64,000 bases of DNA, from NCBI RefSeq assembly GCF_000621125.1, contig NZ_JHZC01000006.1, positions 289,269 through 353,268 of the forward strand, given 5' to 3'. This document shows, in pieces, positions 45,674 to 54,827 of this stretch; within the stretch, counting starts at the first letter, position 1; each line of letters opens with the position of its first letter. Below the pieces are notes generated by a model, which did no database searches, had not been told where the DNA came from, and was given only the letters and a program-made list of their open reading frames with translations. A program made the position numbers and the translations under genes. Source of the DNA: Maribacter antarcticus DSM 21422. GTDB taxonomy: Bacteria; Bacteroidota; Bacteroidia; Flavobacteriales; Flavobacteriaceae.

Positions 45674-46627
45674 TTATTTCAGTTTAAGTTCCATTTGAAT
45701 ATTACATCTTTCATATGGTGTGTAATGACCAACTATTTTTTTAAATCCTAGTTTTTCATATAATGAGATTGCTGGTTTTAAAATTGTGTTACTTTCAAGA
45801 TATATGTTAGAGGCGTTTAATTTTTTTGCTGTTTCAATAATAGATTTTCCTAATAAATACCCAATGCCTTTCCCTTGTGCTTTTGGAGAAACTGCCATTT
45901 TTGCCAGTTCATAATCATACTTATCATTTTGCATTTTCAGTAAGGCACAAACCCCTAAAATAGTCTTACCTTGAACACCCACTAAAATTTTCCCTCCTCT
46001 GTCCAAAATATAGCTTTTAGGGTTGTCTAATGCTTTTCTATCGGCATCTTCTAATTTGAAATATTTGGTAATCCACTCTTCATTGAGTTCTTGAAAAGCT
46101 GTGTGGTGTTCTGGTGAGTAATTCAAAACTTCAATTGTTGAAGATTCTCTTATTTTCTTCTCTTCAATAACTCTTGTTAAAAGTGACCTTTCTTTTAACA
46201 AGTACTCAAACTCTTGAATAGCTAACCAAATATTGTGTGTGGTTAGTTTTAGTGTATTTTTCATTGCACTTCCAACGTCTATATATTGTTCTTGTATTTT
46301 TGCAGATATACCTTTCCCTTTTTGAGTTAAGAGTATATTATTTATCCGTCCATCAGATTTATCTTTTTGTTCTAAAACCAATCCTTTTTTTGACATTTCT
46401 CGAACAATTTTAATGACAGATGGATGTGAATGTCCAATTTCGTCAGCTATTGAAGTGATAGATTTTCCTTTATCATGATTAGATAAAAAGTAGAAAACTG
46501 GAAACCATTTTGGTTTTAGTTCTATATCATAAACTCCATATATTTGTTCAGCATTTTCTGTAACCTTATCGCTTAATGCTCTTAATCTGCTGCCTAATGC
46601 CATTTCTCCAATTTCATCAAAATCCAT
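45674..46627 (-). CDS. MarR-GNAT fusion (winged-helix regulator plus acetyltransferase)
   Basis: 317 residues. MarR-type winged helix (about 30-140) with IADEIGHSHPSVIKIVREMSKKG, then a GNAT domain (about 165-317) with MAVSPKAQGKGIGYLLGKSI (acetyl-CoA loop Q-x-x-G-x-G). Such fusions probably combine DNA binding and acetyl transfer. Start is 91 bp from the cassette edge. Confidence 0.9.
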   Translation of the reverse strand: MDFDEIGEMALGSRLRALSDKVTENAEQIYGVYDIELKPKWFPVFYFLSNHDKGKSITSIADEIGHSHPSVIKIVREMSKKGLVLEQKDKSDGRINNILLTQKGKGISAKIQEQYIDVGSAMKNTLKLTTHNIWLAIQEFEYLLKERSLLTRVIEEKKIRESSTIEVLNYSPEHHTAFQELNEEWITKYFKLEDADRKALDNPKSYILDRGGKILVGVQGKTILGVCALLKMQNDKYDYELAKMAVSPKAQGKGIGYLLGKSIIETAKKLNASNIYLESNTILKPAISLYEKLGFKKIVGHYTPYERCNIQMELKLK

Positions 46628-46718
46628 TTTCTGTGTTATTAAATACGTAACTGGTTACGAATATATAAAAAATACTTTTCTAATTATATTTTATTGGTAT
46701 TATGCGGTTTTTTTAAAT

Positions 46719-46916
46719 TACCTACAACGGTCTTGTATATGGCTCGTATCATGTAAATTAATGATATTTTTCGCTTAAGCACGAGCCAAATTTTATAATT
46801 TTCTTATTACTTTTTTTTCAATAGGCCAAACTAAAAAATTTGGCAGACTTCTTAAATATGCCAAAACTTCGATTATGCAACTGCCCAGCTATGAGCTATA
46901 TACCGTGTTGTTCTTT
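46719..46916 (-). repeat. attC-like site 37 (class III)
   Basis: 198 bp. Left box TACCTACAAC, arms GTATATGGCTCGTA/...GAGCTATATAC, right box GTTGTTCTTT (46907-46916), matching GAAGCACAAC at 47683-47692 in 8 of 10 bases. Confidence 0.8.
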
Positions 46917-46924
46917 CCTTATTT

Positions 46925-47662
46925 TCAGTTAGCTGTTTCTATTTTTTCTAATAATGTAGTTGCTGACTCTTTATAATATCTTAACAGAGGCAAAAAGTTT
47001 TCAATCGCTATTAGTCTATATGTCACAACCTTATTTTTAAAAATTTTACTCTTTGCAAAAAAAGCTATCGTTTTAGGATTGTATTTCATAGTCATATGGT
47101 GTGAATACCAAGAGAATTGCTCAATATATTTTATATTATTAAATGACTCTTCCTTTAATTTATCAAGTACCAAATTTAAAGATTCATCAATATTATAGAA
47201 CTGAATAATTTCATTTGTAAGGTCTTTATTTCCGCTAGTGTTAAAGTCATTATAGGTTTTAAGTAATCCAATACCTTTATCTTGAATATCAAAGGCTATA
47301 AAACTATTTATATCCATTGGGATGGTAGTAAAATCTAAATAATTAGTTACGTTAATTGAATCTAAAGGAATATTTGAATATCCTTCTGTAATGAATTTTT
47401 CAAGTCTCAATTCTAATTGTTCATAACGTTTTATAACGTCATCTATATTTGACAGGTCGGACTTTAAGTTTTGTTCAACTTCATTGTAAATGGTGTTAAG
47501 TTGATTTTCACTTTTCCTGTTTTCATTCCAATTATTAATTGACAATGCAATCAGAATTCCAATAACAACGAGGATAATTTCTCCGATTGCATAAGTCAGA
47601 TATTTTCCAAACTTATTTTCGGTCAGAGTTTTTTGTCTAATTTTTCTAAAGAATTTTATCAT
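46925..47662 (-). CDS. DUF6090-family membrane protein
   Basis: About 245 residues from ATG 47662. The N-terminus has the family hallmark MIKFFRKIRQKTLTENKFGK, followed by one helix GEIILVVIGILIALSINNW and a large helical periplasmic domain. Common and often multi-copy in Flavobacteriia; function unknown. The upstream in-frame ATG (47689) would lie in the site's left box, so I reject it. Confidence 0.88.
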   Translation of the reverse strand: MIKFFRKIRQKTLTENKFGKYLTYAIGEIILVVIGILIALSINNWNENRKSENQLNTIYNEVEQNLKSDLSNIDDVIKRYEQLELRLEKFITEGYSNIPLDSINVTNYLDFTTIPMDINSFIAFDIQDKGIGLLKTYNDFNTSGNKDLTNEIIQFYNIDESLNLVLDKLKEESFNNIKYIEQFSWYSHHMTMKYNPKTIAFFAKSKIFKNKVVTYRLIAIENFLPLLRYYKESATTLLEKIETAN

Positions 47663-47682
47663 TTGTAACGGTTTCTGATAAT

Positions 47683-47880
47683 GAAGCACAACGTTTAGTA
47701 TATGGAAAGTAGGGCAATTGGTAAACAGTTACTTTCGGTTTTGCACTTAGCCATATTTTTCATTTTATTTTTAACTTTCCTCTAAAATGCAAATTAAAAA
47801 TATGGCGGATTTTGTAAATAAGCACAAGCCTTTGTTTAAGTACTTTTTGCCCTAATTTTTATATACATTGTTATATGCTG
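47683..47880 (-). repeat. attC-like site 38 (class III)
   Basis: 198 bp. Left box GAAGCACAAC, arms GTATATGGAAAGTAGGGCAA/TTGCCCTAATTTTTATATAC, right box GTTATATGCTG (47870-47880), matching TTTCATATAAT at 49936-49946. Confidence 0.82.
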
Positions 47881-47884
47881 CCTT

Positions 47885-48475
47885 TTAGTCATTCATTTGA
47901 TTATTCAATTTTTCAAATTCAACTAATAGCTTATTAAGTTTTGCGTTCTGTTTCGTAATTGTTTTAGGTCTTAAATAAAACCAATTTATTGCAAACCAAA
48001 GTATGGTTATAGCATAGGTGATTATTCCCCAAGTAATTGTCATCTTAGAAACATATTCAAACATATATAGGCCAATTCCTAAAGAAAGAATTATAAAATA
48101 GATACTTAACATTGTAGTCTGTTGGTATACTTGTATTTCTTTTAATTTTATAAGTTGTTGAAGGTATTCCTTACTATTAGGTTCTGTTTTATTCTTAGTT
48201 AGTAAAGAAAATTGTTTGTTAAAAGGTAATAAAAAAATAATCACAGCTAAAATAGTTAGTATAATACCAATCTTAGTAGTTACTAATTCAGGCTGATAAT
48301 AATACCAAATAAAACAAATAAAAGTAATGGTTAGTAAAAGTGTAATGTTGACTAATATTAGCTTTAAAAAACTTCTGCTTTTTAGTTTATTTGCTTTAGT
48401 ATAAAGAATTTCCACATTTGGAGTTTCTATCTTTTGTGTATTCCATATTTTTTTTAAATCTATATTAGTTTCCAT
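47885..48475 (-). CDS. Membrane protein, likely anti-sigma-type partner
   Basis: 196 residues: short charged N-terminus (METNIDLKKIWNTQKI) and four helices (about 38-58, 68-88, 118-138, 145-165), then a coiled tail. Overlaps the sigma gene by 11 bp. Same architecture as 23227-23823, so a recurring sigma/partner pair. Regulatory role inferred. Confidence 0.65.
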   Translation of the reverse strand: METNIDLKKIWNTQKIETPNVEILYTKANKLKSRSFLKLILVNITLLLTITFICFIWYYYQPELVTTKIGIILTILAVIIFLLPFNKQFSLLTKNKTEPNSKEYLQQLIKLKEIQVYQQTTMLSIYFIILSLGIGLYMFEYVSKMTITWGIITYAITILWFAINWFYLRPKTITKQNAKLNKLLVEFEKLNNQMND

Positions 48476-48938
48476 TTTTCTTGAATTTTTGTGCTAATTT
48501 TTCTTTTATTCTGTGAATCTTAACTCGAACGTTACCTTCAGATAGACCAATAATTTCAGCTATTTCTTTTTGATTCATATCTTCTAGTTCTAATGAGATG
48601 ATGATTCGTTCTACTTCTTGTAGTTCTGAAATGTATTGATATAATAACTGTATATCTTCCTCTATGTTTGTGTCTAAAATGTCATCCTTAATCTCCAATG
48701 GTAATTCAGACTTAGGCATCTTCTTATCTTTTTGAATTTGACGCAAACAGGTATTGGACGCAATTCTAAATATCCAAGTTCCAATAGAAGATTCGTTTCT
48801 AAACTTGGGTAATTGTTTCCATACTTTAATAAATGTTTCTTGAGTTAAATCTCTCGCTGCATCTGTATCATTTGCGTACCCCATACATAGCCTAAAAACC
48901 TTTTGCCAATATGTTTTATAAATAGTTTCAAAATTCAT
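48465..48938 (-). CDS. ECF RNA polymerase sigma factor
   Basis: 157 residues: region 2 with DLTQETFIKVWKQLPKF and GTWIFRIASNTCLRQI; region 4 with LELEDMNQKEIAEIIGLSEG. Start overlaps the alpha/beta hydrolase stop by 1 bp. Second sigma cassette that also carries an alpha/beta hydrolase, here in the order hydrolase, sigma, partner. Confidence 0.93.
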   Translation of the reverse strand: MNFETIYKTYWQKVFRLCMGYANDTDAARDLTQETFIKVWKQLPKFRNESSIGTWIFRIASNTCLRQIQKDKKMPKSELPLEIKDDILDTNIEEDIQLLYQYISELQEVERIIISLELEDMNQKEIAEIIGLSEGNVRVKIHRIKEKLAQKFKKNGN

Positions 48939-49867
48939 TATTCAATCCATTTTTTTAACGCGTCAATAAATTTAATTTGCTGGTCTATAAAGAGGTTATG
49001 AGAACAGTTGAATAGATATTCCAAATTATTTTCCCCAATTAAATTTTCAATATTTCTTACTTGACTTTCTGAAAATAGACCATCATCTTTACCATATAAA
49101 CCGAAAACAGGTATACCATTCTTTACTACTCGTTTTAGATTTTCATTTAAATCTAGCGTAGTATATTTTTCGTTTTGCCAAAATCCTCTTGGTGCTTCAT
49201 AAGTCATTTTTGAACTATATTTTATAAGCAGACTATCTGTTTTAAACGTTGAATAAATATTTGCAGCTTCTTTTGTTAGCTCTTTTGGATAATAAAATCC
49301 ATTTTGCATAGCGTGACTAAAAGAATATGAACTAAACTCCATAGAGTTTTTATCCATTTTTTCTAACATATTTATATAGTTAAGATTAACTGAATCTTTA
49401 TTGCTAATGTAAATTGATTTTGATGATTTTAATATGGTGGAAAGTGTTTCTTGCATTGAAAGGGGTGCTGAGACAAGAATAATAGATTTAGTTTTAGTTG
49501 GATGTTTTTCTGCATATAAGGTTGCAATTACACCACCGAAGCTATGTCCTATTAGTGTTGCTGATGTTAAATTGAATTTATCATAAATTAAATTTATATC
49601 ATCAAAAGTTTCATTAAAAGTGAATTTTGCATTTTCATCTAGTGACCTTCCTTCACCACGTCTGTCATAAGAAATGACATAAAAACCATTTTCCGAAAGT
49701 TTTTGAGCTGTTGTTGATTCAAAACCTACAGAATTATATCCAGGTCCACCGTGAAGGTAGATTAGCGGTTTATCATTTGGATTGCCAAATGCTTTTGAAT
49801 AAATTGTTTGCGAGTTAACTACAAGTGTAGATACTATAAATACGAATACTGTTAGTGTTTTTTTCAT
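48938..49867 (-). CDS. Secreted alpha/beta hydrolase (proline iminopeptidase-like)
   Basis: 309 residues. Signal peptide MKKTLTVFVFIVSTLVVNSQ. YLHGGPGYNS (oxyanion HGGPG, as in proline iminopeptidases), SYDRRGEGRS, nucleophile elbow GHSFGG, acid in LYGKDDGLF, and His in CSHNLF. Probably cleaves N-terminal proline or a similar small substrate in the periplasm. First gene of a three-gene cassette. Confidence 0.88.
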   Translation of the reverse strand: MKKTLTVFVFIVSTLVVNSQTIYSKAFGNPNDKPLIYLHGGPGYNSVGFESTTAQKLSENGFYVISYDRRGEGRSLDENAKFTFNETFDDINLIYDKFNLTSATLIGHSFGGVIATLYAEKHPTKTKSIILVSAPLSMQETLSTILKSSKSIYISNKDSVNLNYINMLEKMDKNSMEFSSYSFSHAMQNGFYYPKELTKEAANIYSTFKTDSLLIKYSSKMTYEAPRGFWQNEKYTTLDLNENLKRVVKNGIPVFGLYGKDDGLFSESQVRNIENLIGENNLEYLFNCSHNLFIDQQIKFIDALKKWIE

Positions 49868-49935
49868 TTTGTTCCCTTTTAGTTTTCATTTGGATGCAAG
49901 GAATGTCAAAATGTTACAAATTATTTTTTTTAGGT

Positions 49936-50138
49936 TTCATATAATGGTTTGTGTGTGAAACGTAGCGTGTAAAAAGACACGAATTTTTCGGATAAACACA
50001 GAGCCGGATTTTTATGTTTTGTTTTTAATTTTTCTATTTTAAAAGCCAAATTTAAAAATTTGGCGGTCTTTGTAAATAAGCACAAACCTTGCGATTTAGC
50101 ACTTATTAGCTATGTTTTATACACGTTGTTACCACACG
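49936..50138 (-). repeat. attC-like site 39 (class III)
   Basis: 203 bp. Left box TTTCATATAAT (AAC core mutated to AAT), inner GCCAAATTTAAAAATTTGGC, right box GTTACCACAC (50128-50137), exact partner GTGTGGTAAC at 50687-50696. Confidence 0.8.
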
Positions 50139-50672
50139 TTATTTTTCATTTTCATATAATACACATTCTTCCAACTCTGTGAATTCAGAAAGTAGAGGGT
50201 GATTAAAATTTTTAGTCTTTTTCATTCCTATTTTTTTCATCACTTTTTCCGATTTATCATTTGTCTCAGGACAGATTGATTTAATATTTTTCAGTCCTAT
50301 TTCATCAAATGCATATTCAAGGCATTTCCTCGCGCCTTCTGTAGCAAAACCTTTTCCCCATTCTGTTTGAGCTAATCTCCAACCAATATCTACGCAAGGT
50401 GTGAAATCAGATTCAAAGGTCTGTTTGGCAATTCCAATAAAACCTATAAATTCAGTATTTTCAAGTTTGTCAACCGCAAAATAACAGAATCCATTTTCAG
50501 AAAATTGAGTTTTCATTCGGTCAATGAATTCATCAGTCTGTTTTTGTGTTGGAATAGTTGGGAAATGTTCCATCATTTTTGGGTCAGAGTTAATTAGTCC
50601 CATTTTAATTTTATCTTGCTCTGTCCAATTTCTAAACCCTAATCTTTCAGATTTAAATGTGTAATTCTCCAT
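50139..50672 (-). CDS. GNAT-family N-acetyltransferase (RimJ/RimL type)
   Basis: 177 residues. N-terminal TFKSERLGFRNWTEQD, acetyl-CoA site RLAQTEWGKGFATEGARKC (Q-x-x-W-G-K-G-F-A), and the C-terminal NDKSEKVMKKIGM. Acetylates an amine of a protein or small molecule; no neighbouring target gene. Single-gene cassette, starts 14 bp from its boundary, ends matching exactly. Confidence 0.92.
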   Translation of the reverse strand: MENYTFKSERLGFRNWTEQDKIKMGLINSDPKMMEHFPTIPTQKQTDEFIDRMKTQFSENGFCYFAVDKLENTEFIGFIGIAKQTFESDFTPCVDIGWRLAQTEWGKGFATEGARKCLEYAFDEIGLKNIKSICPETNDKSEKVMKKIGMKKTKNFNHPLLSEFTELEECVLYENEK

Positions 50673-50686
50673 TTAGTTTTTCTAAT

Positions 50687-50823
50687 GTGTGGTAACGGTC
50701 TTGTATATGAAAAGTAGCGTTTCGAATAGAACCAACTTTTCGGGCAGCATAAATGTATTAAAAAAGCATAAGCCTTAATGACTTGCGTCTATGGCTATTT
50801 TTTATATACATTGTTGGCAGTAG
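50687..50823 (-). repeat. attC-like site 40 (class II-like)
   Basis: 137 bp. Left box GTGTGGTAAC, arms GTATATGAAAAGTAGC/GGCTATTTTTTATATAC, right box GTTGGCAGTA (50813-50822), exact partner TACTGCCAAC at 53974-53983. Confidence 0.85.
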
Positions 50824-50847
50824 TTAATATGCATCAAGTCAATCCAG

Positions 50848-52032
50848 TTAATTTGATAAAAACATCTCTAAACTTTCACTAATTTGCTCAAAAATTTCAT
50901 CAAGATATTCTTCATTTACCAGATCTGTAGAGTCAAAATTACTTAATATAAAAGCTCCTTGATTTAGAGTTCCACTAAAAGAGAGTGTTGTTCCAAGACC
51001 AGGGTCACTTCCAGTATGCCCAAAAGTGTTTTCACCTAAAACATCCCAAAATATAGCGTAGGTTTCAGTAGTATTTGTAAATAGTAGATTGTAAAAAGCG
51101 CTATCAAAAAGTAAAGTAGTTTCGCCTCGTTGCCCCGCCATCATATTTAATAAGTATTTCATAAGATCTTCATTAGAAGTTTTCAAAGATCCATCTGGAA
51201 ATGACTCTAAATTGTATAATGGAAATGGTGTGCTTTTATCAAAGTAAAGCGAGGCATAATTATCATTCGGCAAGTTATACTCGAATGAGGTATTGTTCAT
51301 CCCTAGCGGTTTGAAAATATGCGTCTTAAGAAAATCTTGATAACTCATGCTAGAGGCTATTTCTATCAATAGAGCCATTAAAGAAGATCCTGTGTCGGAA
51401 TAGCTTTCTATTTCTCCTAGCGTATTGTTTGTGAAATTATCCAAGCTATAATAGTCTCCTCCTTCATAAAAATATGCATCTATAAATTGAGCAAGAGTTT
51501 TTGGGTTTCGTTGTGTAATCCCATAATTTTGGAGTATTTGTGCTCCATCAGAAGCTGTGTTTTCCCCCATTAATATATAGTAAGATAGTGCATAGGTGCT
51601 AACTGGGTTTATTAACCCAGAAGTATGATTCACTAAGTGCCTAATACGGATCTCTGCCAAGGGATTTTTGGGGTTTATGAGAGGCTCTGTTAGAATATCA
51701 TTTATTGGTGTTTCTAGATTGAAATAGCCCAATTCAATTGCCTTTACAACGGCAACACCAATAAAGGTCTTACTAATTGAGCCAATTGGTTGTAATGTTT
51801 GATTCGAGTATTCAATATTGTTTTCAATATCCTGAAAACCAAAACTATTTTGATAAACAGCGTTTCCATTATTAACAAGGCCAACTGTAAATCCGGGCAA
51901 ATCAGATTGCTCAAAAATTTGTTGCAAACGTTGTGTTAAACTTTCTTCGCTTGTTACATTTATTGAATTGTCGTTGTCTTTCGAGCAACTAGATATTATT
52001 AGAATCAGTATAGAATATTTTATTGTTTTCAT
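50848..52032 (-). CDS. Beta-lactamase-family serine hydrolase lipoprotein
   Basis: 394 residues. Lipobox IISSC (about Cys16). PF00144 motifs: SISK in IGSISKTFIGV (about 88), YSDTGSSLMAL (Tyr motif, about 212), HTG in FGHTGSDPGLG (about 340). Last gene of a three-gene cassette after an AraC regulator and a DUF2807 lipoprotein. Confidence 0.9.
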   Translation of the reverse strand: MKTIKYSILILIISSCSKDNDNSINVTSEESLTQRLQQIFEQSDLPGFTVGLVNNGNAVYQNSFGFQDIENNIEYSNQTLQPIGSISKTFIGVAVVKAIELGYFNLETPINDILTEPLINPKNPLAEIRIRHLVNHTSGLINPVSTYALSYYILMGENTASDGAQILQNYGITQRNPKTLAQFIDAYFYEGGDYYSLDNFTNNTLGEIESYSDTGSSLMALLIEIASSMSYQDFLKTHIFKPLGMNNTSFEYNLPNDNYASLYFDKSTPFPLYNLESFPDGSLKTSNEDLMKYLLNMMAGQRGETTLLFDSAFYNLLFTNTTETYAIFWDVLGENTFGHTGSDPGLGTTLSFSGTLNQGAFILSNFDSTDLVNEEYLDEIFEQISESLEMFLSN

Positions 52033-52061
52033 AGTATTTTTTTACTTATTTATGTTAGTAA

Positions 52062-52733
52062 TTAATTTGCATTAATAATTTCACCACCATCCGAGGTCGT
52101 TGCATTTATTACGGGACTTCCTTTGTAGCGAAGTATTGAGTCATCACTTACACTACCGTTTAATTCACTATTACAGGTAATACTTAATTCAGAATCATCT
52201 TGAACATTAGCACCCAAAGATGTAGTAGCAAACAAAAAACCATCTATTCTACTATCGTCTCCAAGGTTTATATTTAGGGATTCAGAGGAACCTATTAACT
52301 CCAGCTGTGCTGAGTCGTTTATTTTTACATCAAGTTGATCAAGGACAAAATCTATTTTTCCTTGAGTATTATCATTCATTTGAAACTCCTGTAAAAAGGG
52401 CATCTGGATATTTAGTTCGAACGTTGTATTTTTATAAGAACCATTTCTAAGAGAAACAAATAAAGTATTGTTGTCAACATTAGTTATTATAACATCCTGA
52501 AGATTGGCATTTACATTTATTGCAACTTCTTGTGTGGAATCTTGCTGGATATTTATTGTCAAATCACCTTCAATATGAATTTTATTAAAAGCAGGTAATT
52601 CTCTCGATATTGTTACTATATTATTTGAACCAGTAATTGATCCTAGAATAGAATTGTCAGAACTACAACTCGTAAGGGTTTGATATAAAATGACAGTAAT
52701 AAGAAAGAGTGATTTTGAAATTGATTTTTTCAT
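52062..52733 (-). CDS. DUF2807 (head GIN domain) lipoprotein
   Basis: 223 residues. Lipobox TLTSC (about Cys23). The remainder is a right-handed beta-solenoid-like repeat region: FNKIHIEGDLTINIQQD, LDVKINDSAQLELIGSSE and ELNGSVSDDSILRYKGSP, the usual DUF2807 pattern. Envelope adhesin-like or structural role; unknown. Lies 29 bp upstream of the serine hydrolase gene. Confidence 0.88.
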   Translation of the reverse strand: MKKSISKSLFLITVILYQTLTSCSSDNSILGSITGSNNIVTISRELPAFNKIHIEGDLTINIQQDSTQEVAINVNANLQDVIITNVDNNTLFVSLRNGSYKNTTFELNIQMPFLQEFQMNDNTQGKIDFVLDQLDVKINDSAQLELIGSSESLNINLGDDSRIDGFLFATTSLGANVQDDSELSITCNSELNGSVSDDSILRYKGSPVINATTSDGGEIINAN

Positions 52734-52835
52734 TTTTTATGTTTTTTGATTTACTGCTGCAAAAGTATGAGCATCAAAAAAGATAAAAGGTGATTTTAGG
52801 ATTGTACAAGTCCTGAAACAATAGAAATATACGAA

Positions 52836-53945
52836 TTAGGACGTTTTTTGAAGCTTTCTGCAGGCTCCTGGAGATATTCCTGTATTGGTATTGAAAGTGC
52901 TATAGAATGCACTTTTAGATTTAAAACCAGCTTCCATACCAATGGCTTCAACAGAATATTTATTAAATACGGGATCATTCAATAGTTCTTTAGCAGCCTC
53001 AATTCGATATTCATTTACAAACTGAATTACACTTTTATTGATTTCCTGATTTATAACTTGAGACAAATATCCTTCACTAGTTCCTAACCGAGTTGCTAAA
53101 TCTAATCTGTTTAAAAGAGGGTTTTTGTATAACTTCTCCTCATCCATTAATACATATAACTCGGTAATCATCTTAGAAATAGTGGCTTTGTTTATTTTCT
53201 TTTTTATCTGAGTTCTATTTGTCCTTATTGAGGTTAAGTATTGGTGTATTTCGTCTTTTTGAACGACTATCTGTAATTTGAATACTCCGTAATATAATAT
53301 CCACCATGATAAAAAGGAAAGTACTATCCGTAGAAAATTTGTAGTATATTCTGAATCGAATAAATCATCTTCTAAATTAGACAAAAGCCAAATCGCAATG
53401 ATGCATATAAGAAACAGGTTTAACCTTAACAACCAACGTCTTTTTGCTTTTGAAATATCATTAGAACGATTTATTAAATTTCTTCCCCAAAAGATTAAAA
53501 CAACATTATATAAAAATGATAAGCCATCCTCAAGACTATAAAATAACTGAACAGCATACCCGTCCTCTTCAAAGGAAGAATTATAAAGGTTAAAATTAAA
53601 ATCTAAATGAAGAAAAACCTCAATAATAAAAGTGCTAAAAAAAGGGAAGTAAAGCCATTTATACCAACTTCTTTTAAGGTGTTTATGCTGAATTTGAACT
53701 AGAAAATATGTAAATAAAGTAGCTGCAACCAGAAATTCCCACATGATACTTTGCAAGAGCTCAAAAATTCCCTCTTCAGGATCATACCATTCTAAAAGGG
53801 TCATGCTGGTAAGCAAGAATAATGAAAGGGATAGGTAGTTATTTGCACGATTCTTATAAAAAGAAGTAGTGATTAAAGATATACTTATAAAATATCCTAT
53901 AACTCCACTGGCTACAATTACAAAATCTAATATTATTTTATTCAA
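52836..53945 (-). CDS. AraC-family regulator with N-terminal membrane domain
   Basis: 369 residues. About seven N-terminal helices (5-235), then a cytoplasmic AraC double HTH (about 265-365) with LDLATRLGTSEGYLSQVIN and GMEAGFKSKSAFYSTF. A membrane signal would reach DNA directly. Promoter-proximal gene of the cassette with DUF2807 and serine hydrolase and probably their regulator. Confidence 0.9.
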   Translation of the reverse strand: MNKIILDFVIVASGVIGYFISISLITTSFYKNRANNYLSLSLFLLTSMTLLEWYDPEEGIFELLQSIMWEFLVAATLFTYFLVQIQHKHLKRSWYKWLYFPFFSTFIIEVFLHLDFNFNLYNSSFEEDGYAVQLFYSLEDGLSFLYNVVLIFWGRNLINRSNDISKAKRRWLLRLNLFLICIIAIWLLSNLEDDLFDSEYTTNFLRIVLSFLSWWILYYGVFKLQIVVQKDEIHQYLTSIRTNRTQIKKKINKATISKMITELYVLMDEEKLYKNPLLNRLDLATRLGTSEGYLSQVINQEINKSVIQFVNEYRIEAAKELLNDPVFNKYSVEAIGMEAGFKSKSAFYSTFNTNTGISPGACRKLQKTS

Positions 53946-53973
53946 CTTTTTTCGAAATTAATTGTGTTCAGAT

Positions 53974-54111
53974 TACTGCCAACGGTTAGGCTATGCTTAG
54001 TTGCGACAATTAAGCACTTAATTTTCTAAGTATAAACTGAACTTGGAAAAATCGAAGACTTTTCCAAAGTAGCAAAGACCTAAGTAATTAAGTATAGCGA
54101 TTGTTAGCTGT
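53974..54111 (-). repeat. attC-like site 41 (class I)
   Basis: 138 bp. Left box TACTGCCAAC, inner hairpin GGAAAAATCGAAGACTTTTCC, right box GTTAGCTGT (54103-54111), six bases matching TGTGGCTAAC at 55413-55422. Confidence 0.8.
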
Positions 54112-54116
54112 TTTTC

Positions 54117-54764
54117 TTATAGATTAACTAGAAGTCCTATACTTATAAACAAATCGTTTATCCCTCCATTTCTATCAGTAAGACTCGCATTGCTAATATG
54201 TCTAATTCCGTATCTGAAATCTAAATAAGCATTTTTATATATTTTAATGTTTGAACCTACAAACAAATTATCAGAAAAAATAAATCCTTTTGACTGTCTT
54301 TGAGGAACTCCCGATATATAATGAGGTCCTACTGAAAGACACATGTAAAAACTTAAAAAATCATTGAATATATTTTTACGTATTAAAAGACCAAAGTTTA
54401 CACCAAATTCATATCCTTTTATTTCTTTTGAATCTGTATTTAGAAACCTATATTTTGTTTGATTAAATTGTGGTTGAACAAGAAGATCTAGCCCCCAAGT
54501 TTTTTTACGTAAAAACCCGTAATAGTATTGTGCTTGAAAGTAGCTAACTTCATACTTGTATTTAAGATTTAAACCTACTCTTACATATTCTACTCCACCC
54601 TCCGTGTCAGTAATAGGAAATACACGCTTTTGAAATCCAAAACCCGTATTAAAACCTATTCGATGTTTTGAGTCGTTAAATAAATTAGATTCTTGGGCTA
54701 AAAGGTTATTTGTACTTAAAAATAATACTGTTACTATAATCAAATAAATTTTGTTTGTTTTCAT
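54117..54764 (-). CDS. PagL-like acyloxyacyl hydrolase (lipid A deacylase family)
   Basis: 215 residues. Signal peptide ending NNLLAQ, then an eight-strand beta-barrel pattern ending in DLFISIGLLVNL. RHISNASLTDRNGGIND carries the H-x-S-N(A) signature of PagL enzymes, with the catalytic His and Ser. Would sit in the outer membrane and trim acyl chains from lipid A. Follows a Crp-type regulator gene by 63 bp. Confidence 0.78.
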   Translation of the reverse strand: MKTNKIYLIIVTVLFLSTNNLLAQESNLFNDSKHRIGFNTGFGFQKRVFPITDTEGGVEYVRVGLNLKYKYEVSYFQAQYYYGFLRKKTWGLDLLVQPQFNQTKYRFLNTDSKEIKGYEFGVNFGLLIRKNIFNDFLSFYMCLSVGPHYISGVPQRQSKGFIFSDNLFVGSNIKIYKNAYLDFRYGIRHISNASLTDRNGGINDLFISIGLLVNL

Positions 54765-54827
54765 ATTGTTTCTGAATTATTTGAATACAAAGGTTAGGAA
54801 AAAAACAAATAAAACAGTGAACCCAAG

